From Alphaproteobacteria bacterium (lineage in GTDB: Bacteria; Pseudomonadota; Alphaproteobacteria; BOG-932; Roseiterribacteraceae): a DNA stretch of 7,381 nt. Positions 1-6,646 of the stretch are shown one piece after another. Position 1 is the stretch's first letter. Each line of letters opens with the position of its first letter. The notes beneath the pieces are model-generated. The model was not told where the DNA came from, did not search any database, and saw only the letters and a list, made by a program, of their open reading frames with translations. The stretch covers positions 1 to 7,381 of the forward strand of contig CAJCJC010000205.1 in NCBI GenBank assembly GCA_903970575.1. The letters are read 5' to 3'. Both the position numbers and the translations under genes were made by a program.

Positions 1-1
1 G

Positions 2-262
2 ACGCTGGAAGGCGCCCGCGATACGCTGCGCTATGCGAGGCTGATATCGGACTCGAACGTCGCGAAGCTGTCGGTGATCGGGGTCGGCATGCGCAGCCAT
101 GCCGGGGTCGCGCAGAGGATGTTCAAGGCCTTGGCCGAAAAAGGCATCAATATCCAGGTGATCTCGACCTCCGAGATCAAGGTCAGCGTTCTGATCGCCG
201 AGGAATATACCGAGCTTGCGCTGCGCGGCCTGCACACCGTCTACGGCCTCGACGCCGCGTGA
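2..262 (+). CDS. lysC: Aspartate kinase, C-terminal ACT region (5' partial)
   Basis: This is the last 86 codons of an aspartokinase, which phosphorylates L-aspartate in the cytoplasm as the first step towards lysine, threonine, methionine and diaminopimelate. The reading frame is open to the left edge, so the kinase domain and true start lie outside the window; the GTG at 74 is only an internal codon. The visible part is the regulatory ACT tail: [19 protein letters not shown] is followed by [19 protein letters not shown] and then by a short tail ending HTVYGLDAA. In the family these segments form the second ACT domain, which takes part in feedback inhibition by lysine or threonine. Which effector acts here cannot be told from the tail. 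The TGA stop overlaps the GTG start of the next gene (shared bases GTGA, 259-262), which points to translational coupling. Identification is very secure. Confidence 0.96.
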   Translation, partial: TLEGARDTLRYARLISDSNVAKLSVIGVGMRSHAGVAQRMFKALAEKGINIQVISTSEIKVSVLIAEEYTELALRGLHTVYGLDAA

Positions 263-1320
263 CCAAAGCCGCGCTTTCGCCTCAGGAGCCGCAATTCAGC
301 CCGGCTCGCGCGGAACTTGACCGGCTATGGGCGCGGGGGCGCGCTTTTCTCGGAACCGAGTTCGCCATCATGGGCGGCGGCATGACCTGGGTCAGCGAAC
401 GCAGTCTGGTCGCGGCGATTTCCAACGCGGGGGGATTCGGCGTGATCGCCTGCGGCGCCATGGAGCCCGACCGCCTGGCGGAAGAGATCGCGGCCACGGC
501 GGCGCTGACCGGCAAGCCATTCGGCGTCAACCTGATCACGATGCATCCCAAACTCGATATGCTGATCGATGTCTGCGCCGAGGCCAGGGTCACCCACATC
601 GTGCTGGCCGGCGGCCTGCCGTCATCGGCGGCGGTCAGGAAAATCAAGGATTCCGGAGCCAAGACCCTATGCTTCGCGCCCGCCCTGGTGCTGGCGCGGA
701 AATTGCTGCGCATGGGGGCCGACGCTCTGGTGATCGAGGGAATGGAAGCCGGCGGCCACACCGGTCCGGTCACCACATCGGTGCTGGCGCAGGAAATCCT
801 GCCCGTCATAACCGAGGCGCCGGTATTCGTGGCCGGCGGCATCGGCAGAGGCGAAGCCATGGCGTCCTACCTGGAGTTGGGGGCCGCCGGGGTTCAGCTC
901 GGCACGCGTTTCGTCTGCGCCACGGAGTCGATCGCGCATCCCCGATTCAAGCAAGCGTTCATCCGGGCCGAAGCGCGCGACGCCGTATTGTCGGTTCAGG
1001 TCGACCCACGCTTTCCGGTAATTCCCGTGCGCGCCATCGCCAATCCGGGCACGCGCCGCTTCGTGGAGATTCAACGCGCGTTGATCGCCAAGGTCGACCA
1101 GGGATTGCTAGACCAGAAGGCCGCGCAACTGGAGATCGAGCATTTCTGGGCGGGTGCGCTGAGAAGGGCGGTCATCGACGGCGACGTCGAGAATGGATCG
1201 CTGATGGCCGGGCAGAGCGTCGGCATGGTGCGCGCGGAACAGCCGGTCGCCGAGATTTTGGCCGAACTGATCGCGCAGGCCGAGGAAGCGCTGGGCCGGC
1301 GCCGCGAGGCGCGGAGGTGA
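259..1320 (+). CDS. Nitronate monooxygenase / 2-nitropropane dioxygenase-family FMN flavoprotein
   Basis: A 353-residue protein of the NMO/NPD family: FMN-binding TIM barrels that oxidise alkyl nitronates or related toxins such as propionate-3-nitronate, with FabK enoyl reductase as a relative. Family hallmarks seen are an N-terminal [10 protein letters not shown] segment, [11 protein letters not shown] (glycine-rich strand 2 region), KPFGVNLI, the [10 protein letters not shown] motif with the candidate catalytic histidine at H167, [11 protein letters not shown] and [14 protein letters not shown] (phosphate-binding glycines). Length is normal for the family. The GTG start at 259 was chosen because it overlaps the lysC stop by four bases and adds N-terminal sequence ahead of the barrel; no good Shine-Dalgarno is visible, so reinitiation after lysC is likely. 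The next ATG in frame (residue 38) would remove part of the barrel. The substrate is unknown: many homologues are annotated as nitronate monooxygenases without assay, and an enoyl-reductase-like role cannot be excluded. Confidence 0.88.
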   Translation: MTKAALSPQEPQFSPARAELDRLWARGRAFLGTEFAIMGGGMTWVSERSLVAAISNAGGFGVIACGAMEPDRLAEEIAATAALTGKPFGVNLITMHPKLDMLIDVCAEARVTHIVLAGGLPSSAAVRKIKDSGAKTLCFAPALVLARKLLRMGADALVIEGMEAGGHTGPVTTSVLAQEILPVITEAPVFVAGGIGRGEAMASYLELGAAGVQLGTRFVCATESIAHPRFKQAFIRAEARDAVLSVQVDPRFPVIPVRAIANPGTRRFVEIQRALIAKVDQGLLDQKAAQLEIEHFWAGALRRAVIDGDVENGSLMAGQSVGMVRAEQPVAEILAELIAQAEEALGRRREARR

Positions 1321-1334
1321 CGAGCGCGGGAGCG

Positions 1335-1360
1335 CATATCCGCCGGAAATGGCGGATATG
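1335..1360 (+). promoter_or_regulatory. Perfect 10-bp inverted repeat over the ptsP start region
   Basis: The arms CATATCCGCC (1335-1344) and GGCGGATATG (1351-1360) are exact reverse complements around a six-base loop GGAAAT. The upstream candidate start ATG (1349) begins in the loop, and a second in-frame ATG (1358-1360) is the end of the right arm, paired with CAT of the left arm. The GGAA in the loop could act as a weak Shine-Dalgarno for the 1358 start (nine bases between). In RNA this would hold a start codon in a stem; in DNA it could be an operator for a dimer. No T-run follows, so it is not a classical terminator. The structure is seen directly; a regulatory role is inference. Confidence 0.5.
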
Positions 1361-3712
1361 AGCGGCGCGCAAGACGAGGCTGGTCCGCAAAGCCATCCGC
1401 CCTCACCGCGCCGTCGCGCGACGGACGCCCCTTATGTAAGCGCGATCAGCGCAAGGCGGCTTCTGTCCCGTTTGCGAGACCTGATGGCGGGATCGGGCGC
1501 GCCCCAGGCGCGGCTGGACAAGATCGTGCGGCTGATCGCGGCGGAAATGGTGGCGGAGGTGTGCTCCTGCTATCTGATGCGCGCCGGCGAGGTTCTGGAG
1601 CTGTTCGCAACGGTCGGCCTCAACGCCGAAGCGGTACACAAGACGCGCCTTAGAATCGGCGAAGGCATCGTCGGCGACATCGCGGCCCATGCGCGGTCGC
1701 TGGCGCTGGCCAACGCGCCGAGCCATCCGAATTTCGCCTATCGGCCAGAGACGGGCGAGGACCCGTATCAGTCGCTCTGCGGCGTGCCGCTGATCCGCAA
1801 CGGCCGGGTGCGGGGCGTGCTGGTGATTCAAAATCGGCAGCGTCGCAATTACGTCGACGACGAAATCGAGACCTTGGAGACGATCGCGATGGTCGTGGCC
1901 GAGCTTGTGAGCGCCGGCGAACTGGTCGACCCACAGGAAATCACATCGGCCGACGACGCCGGCCTGCTGCCCCAACGAATCAAGGGCATGACGCTGTCGG
2001 GCGGGCTCGCGATGGGCCACGCGGTGTTGCACCAGCCGCGGCTCACCTTGCGCGAAATGGTGGCGGAAGATCCGCAGGCGGAGATCGATCGCCTGCGCGC
2101 CGCCGTCGCCAGCATGCATAGCGCGATAGACAATCTGGTCATGGCGACACGCGAAACCGGGTCGGGCGAGCATATCGACATCCTGGAAAGCTATCGCATG
2201 TTCGCTCAGGATCGCGGATGGCTGGAACGAATTCGCGAAGCGATTTTACAGGGCCTGTCCGCCGAAGCCGCCGTGGAGCGGGTGCAGAACGAGACACGGG
2301 CGCGGCTGGGGCAGGTCAACGACCCCTATATCCGCGAGCGACAGCACGATCTGGACGATCTGACCAACCGGCTGTTGAAGCACCTGGCCGGGAAATCCGC
2401 CGATCCGGGCCAACAACTGCCCGAGGACGCGATATTGGTGGCGCGGACGCTGGGCCCGGCGGAGCTGTTGGATTATGGCGGCGGCGGATTGCGCGGCCTC
2501 ATCCTGGAAGAAGGTTCGGCCACGAGCCATGTCGCGATCGTGGCGCGGGGGCTGGAGATTCCGCTGGTCACGCGTTGCGCCCGCGCGCTGTCGTTGATCG
2601 AACCGATGGACCCGCTGATCATCGACGGCGCCAACAGCCAGGTGTTCATTCGCCCGAGCGAAGACATCGTCGAAAGCTATAATCGGTCGCGGCGACTGAC
2701 GGCCGAACGCCGCCGCCTTTATAGTGAAGTGCGCGATCTGCCGGCGGTGACCCAGGACGGCGAACCGTTATCGATCCTGATCAACGCCAGCCTTTCGATC
2801 GAGATTCCGCATTTGGAGTCAACCGGCGCGGATGGGGTCGGGCTTTACCGCACCGAAATCCCATTCATGGTGCGCTCGGAATACCCGGACGTAACGCAGC
2901 AAACGGAGCTTTACGCCTCGATCCTCGATCTGGCGGGCGGGCGGCCGGTCACCTTCCGGACGCTGGACGTCGGCGGCGACAAGACCCTGCCCTATTTTCC
3001 GGAGTTCAAGGAAGACAACCCCGCCATGGGATGGCGGGCGATCCGCATCGGCCTCGACAGGCCGGCGATGCTGCGCATGCAGTTGCGCGCGATGATCCGG
3101 GCGGCGGCCGGGCGAGACCTTAGGGTCATGTTTCCCCTGATCGCGCAGGTCGCCGAGCTGGATCTGGGCCGGGACCTGGTTCGACTGGAACTCGATCGCG
3201 CGACGGCGGAGGGCCGCGCATTGCCCAAGGAGGTGAAGATCGGCGTGATGCTGGAGGTGCCGTCTCTGCTGTTCCAGATGGAGGCGTTGCTGAAAAGCGT
3301 CGATTTCATCGCGCTGGGCACCAATGATCTGCTGCAATATTTCTATGCGGCGGACCGCAACAACCCGAGAATGAGCCAGCGCTATGACGTGCTGTCGCCT
3401 GGGTTCCTGAACGCGCTGTCACAGCTTTTCGATCGCTGCAAGGCGGCCAGGGTGCCTGTCTGCGTCTGCGGCGAAATGGCCTCCCATCCGCTGGAAGCGA
3501 TGGCGCTGATCGCGCTGGGCGCGCGAACGCTCTCCGTGACGCCACAGGCGGTGGGCGGGGCTAAGGCCCTGGTTCGCAGCCTGAACGTCGCGGGGGTCAA
3601 GGCGTTTTTGACGCCGCTGATACAATCGCGGCATAGGAGCCTGAGAGACAAGCTGCGCGACTTTGCCCGGGACCATGGCGTCGCTATCGACGATGTTGCG
3701 GTCGGCGTCTAA
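1349..3712 (+). CDS. ptsP: Phosphoenolpyruvate-protein phosphotransferase EI-Ntr with N-terminal GAF domain
   Basis: A 787-residue cytoplasmic enzyme that takes phosphate from PEP onto a histidine and passes it to NPr, first step of the nitrogen PTS. Domains in order: a basic, proline-containing N-terminus; a GAF domain (about 55-193); the EI N-terminal domain (about 207-330); the phosphohistidine domain with GSATSHVAIVARG and H394; and the PEP-binding barrel (about 455-750). Active-site residues by comparison with E. coli EI are R501 (GVGLYRTE), R537 (TFRTLDVGGDK), E636 (MLEVPS), D660 (GTNDLLQYF) and C707 (CGEMA). Spacings H394-R501, E636-D660 and D660-C707 equal those recalled for E. coli EI (189-296, 431-455, 455-502), so it should be active. 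In enterics and rhizobia the GAF domain senses glutamine. The start is 1349 or 1358, both inside the hairpin described separately. It lies 28 bases after the nitronate monooxygenase gene. Its usual partners NPr and EIIA-Ntr are not in the window. Confidence 0.96.
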   Translation: MADMSGAQDEAGPQSHPPSPRRRATDAPYVSAISARRLLSRLRDLMAGSGAPQARLDKIVRLIAAEMVAEVCSCYLMRAGEVLELFATVGLNAEAVHKTRLRIGEGIVGDIAAHARSLALANAPSHPNFAYRPETGEDPYQSLCGVPLIRNGRVRGVLVIQNRQRRNYVDDEIETLETIAMVVAELVSAGELVDPQEITSADDAGLLPQRIKGMTLSGGLAMGHAVLHQPRLTLREMVAEDPQAEIDRLRAAVASMHSAIDNLVMATRETGSGEHIDILESYRMFAQDRGWLERIREAILQGLSAEAAVERVQNETRARLGQVNDPYIRERQHDLDDLTNRLLKHLAGKSADPGQQLPEDAILVARTLGPAELLDYGGGGLRGLILEEGSATSHVAIVARGLEIPLVTRCARALSLIEPMDPLIIDGANSQVFIRPSEDIVESYNRSRRLTAERRRLYSEVRDLPAVTQDGEPLSILINASLSIEIPHLESTGADGVGLYRTEIPFMVRSEYPDVTQQTELYASILDLAGGRPVTFRTLDVGGDKTLPYFPEFKEDNPAMGWRAIRIGLDRPAMLRMQLRAMIRAAAGRDLRVMFPLIAQVAELDLGRDLVRLELDRATAEGRALPKEVKIGVMLEVPSLLFQMEALLKSVDFIALGTNDLLQYFYAADRNNPRMSQRYDVLSPGFLNALSQLFDRCKAARVPVCVCGEMASHPLEAMALIALGARTLSVTPQAVGGAKALVRSLNVAGVKAFLTPLIQSRHRSLRDKLRDFARDHGVAIDDVAVGV

Positions 3713-3834
3713 AGCTTGCTACACACAGTCCACGATATTTTCCATTATACTCGTCGTGGAAAATACATCATTTGTGATTTTTGCCGCCGCGCTATCGAAG
3801 ATTTGGTAGTGACGCGTGGAAGGCAGGCTGACGC
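3713..3834 (+). promoter_or_regulatory. ptsP/rodZ intergenic region, probable promoter of the downstream unit
   Basis: This is the longest non-coding stretch among the + strand genes and is visibly richer in A and T (about 3721-3782) than the flanking coding DNA, as expected of a promoter region. It holds the dyad at 3729-3765, a T-run at 3778-3782, and a ribosome-binding sequence GGAAGG (3818-3823) placed 11 bases before the ATG at 3835. No complete -35/-10 pair could be assigned with confidence. The T-run is 12 bases beyond the dyad, too far for a standard intrinsic terminator. Confidence 0.4.
3729..3765 (+). promoter_or_regulatory. Dyad with two competing stems in the AT-rich gap upstream of the rodZ-like gene
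   Basis: Within the 122-base gap, TATTTTCCA (3736-3744) and TGGAAAATA (3757-3765) are perfect 9-bp inverted arms with a 12-base spacer. An overlapping pair, TCCACGA (3729-3735) and TCGTGGA (3754-3760), forms an alternative 7-bp stem. Bases 3757-3760 belong to both right arms, so only one stem can form at a time. The spacer of the first dyad contains TTATAC (3745-3750), a plausible -10 element, so a protein bound to the dyad could cover a promoter. No well-spaced -35 was found: TTGCTA at 3716-3721 is 23 bases away. It could instead be a weak structure at the end of the ptsP transcript. Confidence 0.4.
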
Positions 3835-5049
3835 ATGGCGGCACGCAAGCGCAGAACCGATGAGCCGGTAAGCCGCGATAATGTGATCGAGGCGCCGATG
3901 ACGCCGCGTCAACTGATGGTCAGCGATCTTTTACGCGACCAGCGGATCGAGTACGGGCTCGATATCATGCATGTGGCGGAGGCGCTGCGCATCCGGCCAG
4001 GCGTGCTGACGGCGATCGAGGACGGTAATTTCAATCTCCTGCCCGGCCCTGCCTATGCTATTGGATTCGTTCGATCATACGCGACCTATCTGGGCATGGA
4101 CGCGGAGGCCTTGGTGGCGCGCTTCAAGGCGGAAGGAGCGCAATTGTCAAACCGTCCGCAACTGCATTTCCCCTTGCCGATTCGCGACAGCCGGGTTCCG
4201 ACGGGACCGCTTTTGGTGATCTGCGTGCTGTTGGCCGTTCTGACTTATGCCGGCTGGTATTATTTCAACGCGACGCCGGACCAGTTGGCCGACATTGAAA
4301 CGGGCGTACCGGAGCGTCTGAAGCATCTGCTGGAGCCGCCGCGCGGTCTTCAGTCGCCAGCCCCGGCAAGCGCGCCCGCGGCGCCTAAGCAAGATGAGTC
4401 GACAGTCGCCAGCCCCAACGCGTTGGCGACAACCGCCCCGGCGGCAATGACCGGGCCGGCGGCGGCGCCCACCCCCGCCAGTTCCGCCGCGTCAAATCCT
4501 TCCGTTCAGCCCAATGCTTTCGCTTCGGCGAACGAAAGCCATATCGGACAAGCAGCGCAGTCCCCGACTATCGCCAGTAGCGATATCCCGGAGGCGGTAG
4601 ATGGCGTACCGCCGGTGGAGGGCGGCCCGATCGCGCCCGGAACCGGCATGGGCCCGGCGGCCATGAGCGCCGCAGGCGCCGGACAGAACGCCGCCCCCGA
4701 CATGGCGCAGCCCGTCCAGGCGACCTCAACCGAACAACCGGCTAAGCCGCCGACAGCCTTCGGTGGACCCGAGGGGCAGTCCCGCGTCGTGCTGAACGCC
4801 ACCGGGAATAGCTGGATCCAGGTGCGCGACAGGGCGAGCAATCTTATTTTTACCCGGATGCTGAAGCCGGGCGAGCATTACAATGTGCCGAATGGCCAAG
4901 GCCTCACCTTGATCGCGGGCAATGCCGGCGCCCTTGACGTAACGGTGGACGGCCGAAAAGCGCCGCGCATCGGCGAGCTGGGCCAGGTTATGCGCAATGT
5001 CAGTCTCGACCCTGAGCACTTGCTCGAGGGCGAGCCTCATGCCAATTGA
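3835..5049 (+). CDS. rodZ: RodZ-like cytoskeletal/HTH membrane protein (HTH_25, TM, DUF4115)
   Basis: A 404-residue single-pass membrane protein with RodZ architecture. Residues about 28-97 form a helix-turn-helix domain (LLRDQRIEYGLDIMHVAEAL, then AIEDGNFNLLPGPAYAIGFVRSY). A short basic segment precedes one transmembrane helix at about 125-144 (PLLVICVLLAVLTYAGWYYF), giving an N-in orientation. Residues about 165-315 are a long linker rich in alanine, proline and serine, and about 317-395 form a beta-rich C-terminal domain of the DUF4115 type (RVVLNATGNSWIQVRD, LKPGEHYNVP, LDVTVDGRKAPRIGELG). In E. coli, RodZ binds MreB through the HTH domain and links it to the periplasmic elongation machinery; that role is inferred here from architecture and from the adjacent ispG, as in E. 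coli. The protein is longer than E. coli RodZ, mainly in the linker. The start at 3835 has GGAAGG upstream; M22 is a less likely alternative. The family includes members never tested in cell shape. Confidence 0.85.
   Translation: MAARKRRTDEPVSRDNVIEAPMTPRQLMVSDLLRDQRIEYGLDIMHVAEALRIRPGVLTAIEDGNFNLLPGPAYAIGFVRSYATYLGMDAEALVARFKAEGAQLSNRPQLHFPLPIRDSRVPTGPLLVICVLLAVLTYAGWYYFNATPDQLADIETGVPERLKHLLEPPRGLQSPAPASAPAAPKQDESTVASPNALATTAPAAMTGPAAAPTPASSAASNPSVQPNAFASANESHIGQAAQSPTIASSDIPEAVDGVPPVEGGPIAPGTGMGPAAMSAAGAGQNAAPDMAQPVQATSTEQPAKPPTAFGGPEGQSRVVLNATGNSWIQVRDRASNLIFTRMLKPGEHYNVPNGQGLTLIAGNAGALDVTVDGRKAPRIGELGQVMRNVSLDPEHLLEGEPHAN
4351..4416 (+). repeat. 14-bp direct repeat in the RodZ linker, read in two frames
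   Basis: CAGTCGCCAGCCCC occurs at 4351-4364 and again at 4403-4416, 52 bases apart. The first copy is read as Q-S-P-A-P and the second, shifted by one base in frame, as T-V-A-S-P, so protein selection alone does not explain the identity. It may be a slippage trace or chance in GC-rich linker DNA. Confidence 0.4.
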
Positions 5050-5076
5050 TATGAACCATGCTTAAAGATCGACTCT

Positions 5077-5089
5077 GAGAGGCTGCGGA
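5077..5089 (+). promoter_or_regulatory. Ribosome binding site of ispG
   Basis: GAGAGG (5077-5082) lies seven bases before the ATG at 5090, a good Shine-Dalgarno at normal distance. It fixes the ispG start, which also gives the expected family N-terminus. Confidence 0.7.
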
Positions 5090-6235
5090 ATGAGCGTCCG
5101 ACCCTATCGCGAAATCCACAGGCGTAAATGCCGCAAAATCATGGTCGGCAACGTGCCGGTCGGCGGCGACGCGCCGATCACCGTGCAGACGATGACCAAC
5201 ACGCTGACCCATGACGTGGACGCCACGGTGGCGCAGATTCGCACTTGCGAGGAAGCGGGCGTCGACATCATCCGCGTTTCCTGCCCCGACGAGGAATCAA
5301 CCGCGGCGCTGAAGCATATCGTGCGCCAAGTGAAGGTTCCGATCGTCGCCGATATTCATTTCCATTATAAGCGCGCCATCGAGGCGGCCGAGGCGGGCGC
5401 GGCGTGCCTGCGCATCAACCCCGGCAATATCGGCTCGGCGGAGCGGGTGCGCGAGGTCGTGAAGGCCGCGCGGGACCATGGCTGTTCCATGCGGATCGGC
5501 GTCAACGCCGGCTCGCTGGAACGCGACCTGCTGGAGAAATATGGCGAGCCCTGCCCCGAGGCGATGGTGGAAAGCGCGCTCGACCATGCCCGCATTCTGG
5601 AAGACAACGATTTCTTCGAGTTCAAGATCAGCGTCAAGGCGTCCGACGTGTTCCTGGCGGTGGCGGCCTATCAGGCGCTGGCCGATGCCTGCGATTACCC
5701 GCTGCATGTGGGCGTGACGGAGGCCGGGGGGTTGCGCTCGGGCACCGTCAAATCGGCGATCGGCATGGGCTCTCTGCTGTGGGCCGGCATCGGCGACACG
5801 ATCCGCGTGTCGCTCTCGGCCGAGCCGGCGGAAGAGGTGCGGGTTGGGTTCGACATTCTGAAATCGCTGGGCCTGCGCCACAGGGGCGTCAACGTGATCT
5901 CCTGCCCGTCCTGCGCCCGACAGAATTTCAACGTGATCGAGACCGTGAGCATTCTGGAGCAGCGGCTGGCCCATATCTCCACCCCGATGTCGCTGTCGAT
6001 TATCGGCTGTGTCGTCAACGGCCCCGGCGAGGCGCGGGAAACCGATATCGGCTTCACCGGCGGCGGCAACAACACCCATCAGGTCTATCTGAACGGCGCC
6101 CAGGCCCACCGGTTGAAGGACGAGGACATCGTCGCCCATCTGGTCAAGCTGGTGGAGGAGAAAGCCGCCCGGATCGAGGCCGAAAAGGCCGCGCTGGAGC
6201 AGGCGGCGGCCGCGCAGGCGGTGGCGGCGGAGTAG
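5090..6235 (+). CDS. ispG: 4-hydroxy-3-methylbut-2-en-1-yl diphosphate synthase (flavodoxin), IspG/GcpE
   Basis: A 381-residue cytoplasmic [4Fe-4S] enzyme that reductively converts MEcPP to HMBPP, the penultimate step of the MEP route to isoprenoids (quinones, undecaprenyl carrier, hopanoids or carotenoids). The TIM-barrel half shows [50 protein letters not shown] and HVGVTEAGG. The cluster half shows [11 protein letters not shown] with C272 and C275, and [19 protein letters not shown] with C307 and E314; these match the three cluster cysteines and active-site glutamate of E. coli IspG (C270, C273, C305, E312). The length fits the compact bacterial form without the plant-type insert. After the core there is an Ala/Glu/Lys-rich tail (about 355-381) that looks like a charged helix and is probably dispensable. 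The gene follows the RodZ-like gene by 40 bases, an order shared with E. coli, and ends one base before the BrnA-like gene. All key residues are present. Confidence 0.97.
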   Translation: MSVRPYREIHRRKCRKIMVGNVPVGGDAPITVQTMTNTLTHDVDATVAQIRTCEEAGVDIIRVSCPDEESTAALKHIVRQVKVPIVADIHFHYKRAIEAAEAGAACLRINPGNIGSAERVREVVKAARDHGCSMRIGVNAGSLERDLLEKYGEPCPEAMVESALDHARILEDNDFFEFKISVKASDVFLAVAAYQALADACDYPLHVGVTEAGGLRSGTVKSAIGMGSLLWAGIGDTIRVSLSAEPAEEVRVGFDILKSLGLRHRGVNVISCPSCARQNFNVIETVSILEQRLAHISTPMSLSIIGCVVNGPGEARETDIGFTGGGNNTHQVYLNGAQAHRLKDEDIVAHLVKLVEEKAARIEAEKAALEQAAAAQAVAAE

Positions 6236-6236
6236 C

Positions 6237-6566
6237 ATGAACCGGCTTACGGCTGAGGACATCAAAGCCAAGCTGGCGCTTGGTGAAGACGGAACGGATT
6301 GGACGAAAATCGAGGCGACAACCGAAGCCGACATTGAAGCCTCGATCAAGAACGACCCTGACGATATCGCGGGCGAACCGGACTGGACCAAGGCGGTTAT
6401 TGGAGTGCCGGCTCGCAAGGAGCATATCAATATCCGGATCGATCATGACGTACTGGACTGGTTTCGCGGACGGGGCAAGGGCTATCAAACCATGATGAAC
6501 AACGTTCTTCGCGCCTTCGTGCAGACCCGCCAGCAAACCGAAAAAGCCAAACCGTGGATCAAGTAA
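6237..6566 (+). CDS. BrnA-type (DUF4415) ribbon-helix-helix antitoxin, solitary
   Basis: A 109-residue protein resembling the BrnA/DUF4415 antitoxin family. The acidic N-terminal half has the DWTKIEATTEADIEASIKND and EPDWTKA segments usual in the family and thought to contact or mask the toxin. The C-terminal half is a ribbon-helix-helix DNA-binding fold: strand HINIRID (63-69), helix HDVLDWFRGRG (70-80), the signature GKGYQTMMNNVLRAF (80-94) and a basic end. In known BrnTA modules, BrnT (a RelE-fold ribonuclease) lies just upstream and BrnA represses their promoter. Here the upstream gene is a complete ispG one base away, and the next gene downstream is an efflux factor on the other strand, so no toxin is visible. 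GGAG (6229-6232), inside the end of ispG, serves as ribosome-binding site and suggests coupled translation. It may be an orphan antitoxin, an anti-addiction remnant or a co-opted regulator. Confidence 0.82.
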   Translation: MNRLTAEDIKAKLALGEDGTDWTKIEATTEADIEASIKNDPDDIAGEPDWTKAVIGVPARKEHINIRIDHDVLDWFRGRGKGYQTMMNNVLRAFVQTRQQTEKAKPWIK

Positions 6567-6646
6567 GACGGAAGCCACAAGGTTAGCGCCTTTTACGGAA
6601 CCACCGCGTCCAGAGCTCCTGGAACCGGCGGCGGGGCGGTATCGAT
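6567..6646. other. Convergent intergenic region with a short stem
   Basis: Eighty bases separate the stop codons of the BrnA-like gene and the opposing efflux gene. TCCAG (6609-6613) and CTGGA (6619-6623) form a 5-bp stem, loosely enclosed by ACCGC (6603-6607) and GCGGT (6636-6640). No T-run follows on either strand, so an intrinsic terminator cannot be claimed. No small gene or RNA was recognised. Confidence 0.3.

Noticed and set aside
282..860. A 192-codon open frame on the - strand
   Set aside because: It is antisense to the conserved flavoprotein gene and has no recognisable motif.
327..1361. A 344-codon open frame on the + strand overlapping the nitronate monooxygenase gene
   Set aside because: It is an out-of-frame reading with extreme Arg/Gly content, whereas the other frame shows clear family motifs.
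1403..2173. A 256-codon open frame on the - strand opposite ptsP
   Set aside because: It is antisense to the conserved GAF and EI-N regions and its His/Arg-rich composition is typical of a shadow frame.
3736..3782. Intrinsic terminator after ptsP
   Set aside because: The stem is AT-rich and the T-run at 3778-3782 begins 12 bases after it, so the geometry does not fit a standard terminator.
5297..6430. A 377-codon open frame on the - strand opposite ispG
   Set aside because: It lies antisense to a fully conserved ispG with all catalytic residues, its translation resembles no family I know, and long antisense frames are usual in GC-rich genes.
6237..6566. Complete BrnTA toxin-antitoxin module
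   Set aside because: Only the antitoxin-like gene is present; ispG directly abuts it upstream and there are only 80 bases before the opposing efflux gene, too few for a BrnT gene.
6603..6640. Bidirectional terminator between the convergent genes
   Set aside because: The central stem has only five base pairs and no T-run is adjacent on either strand.
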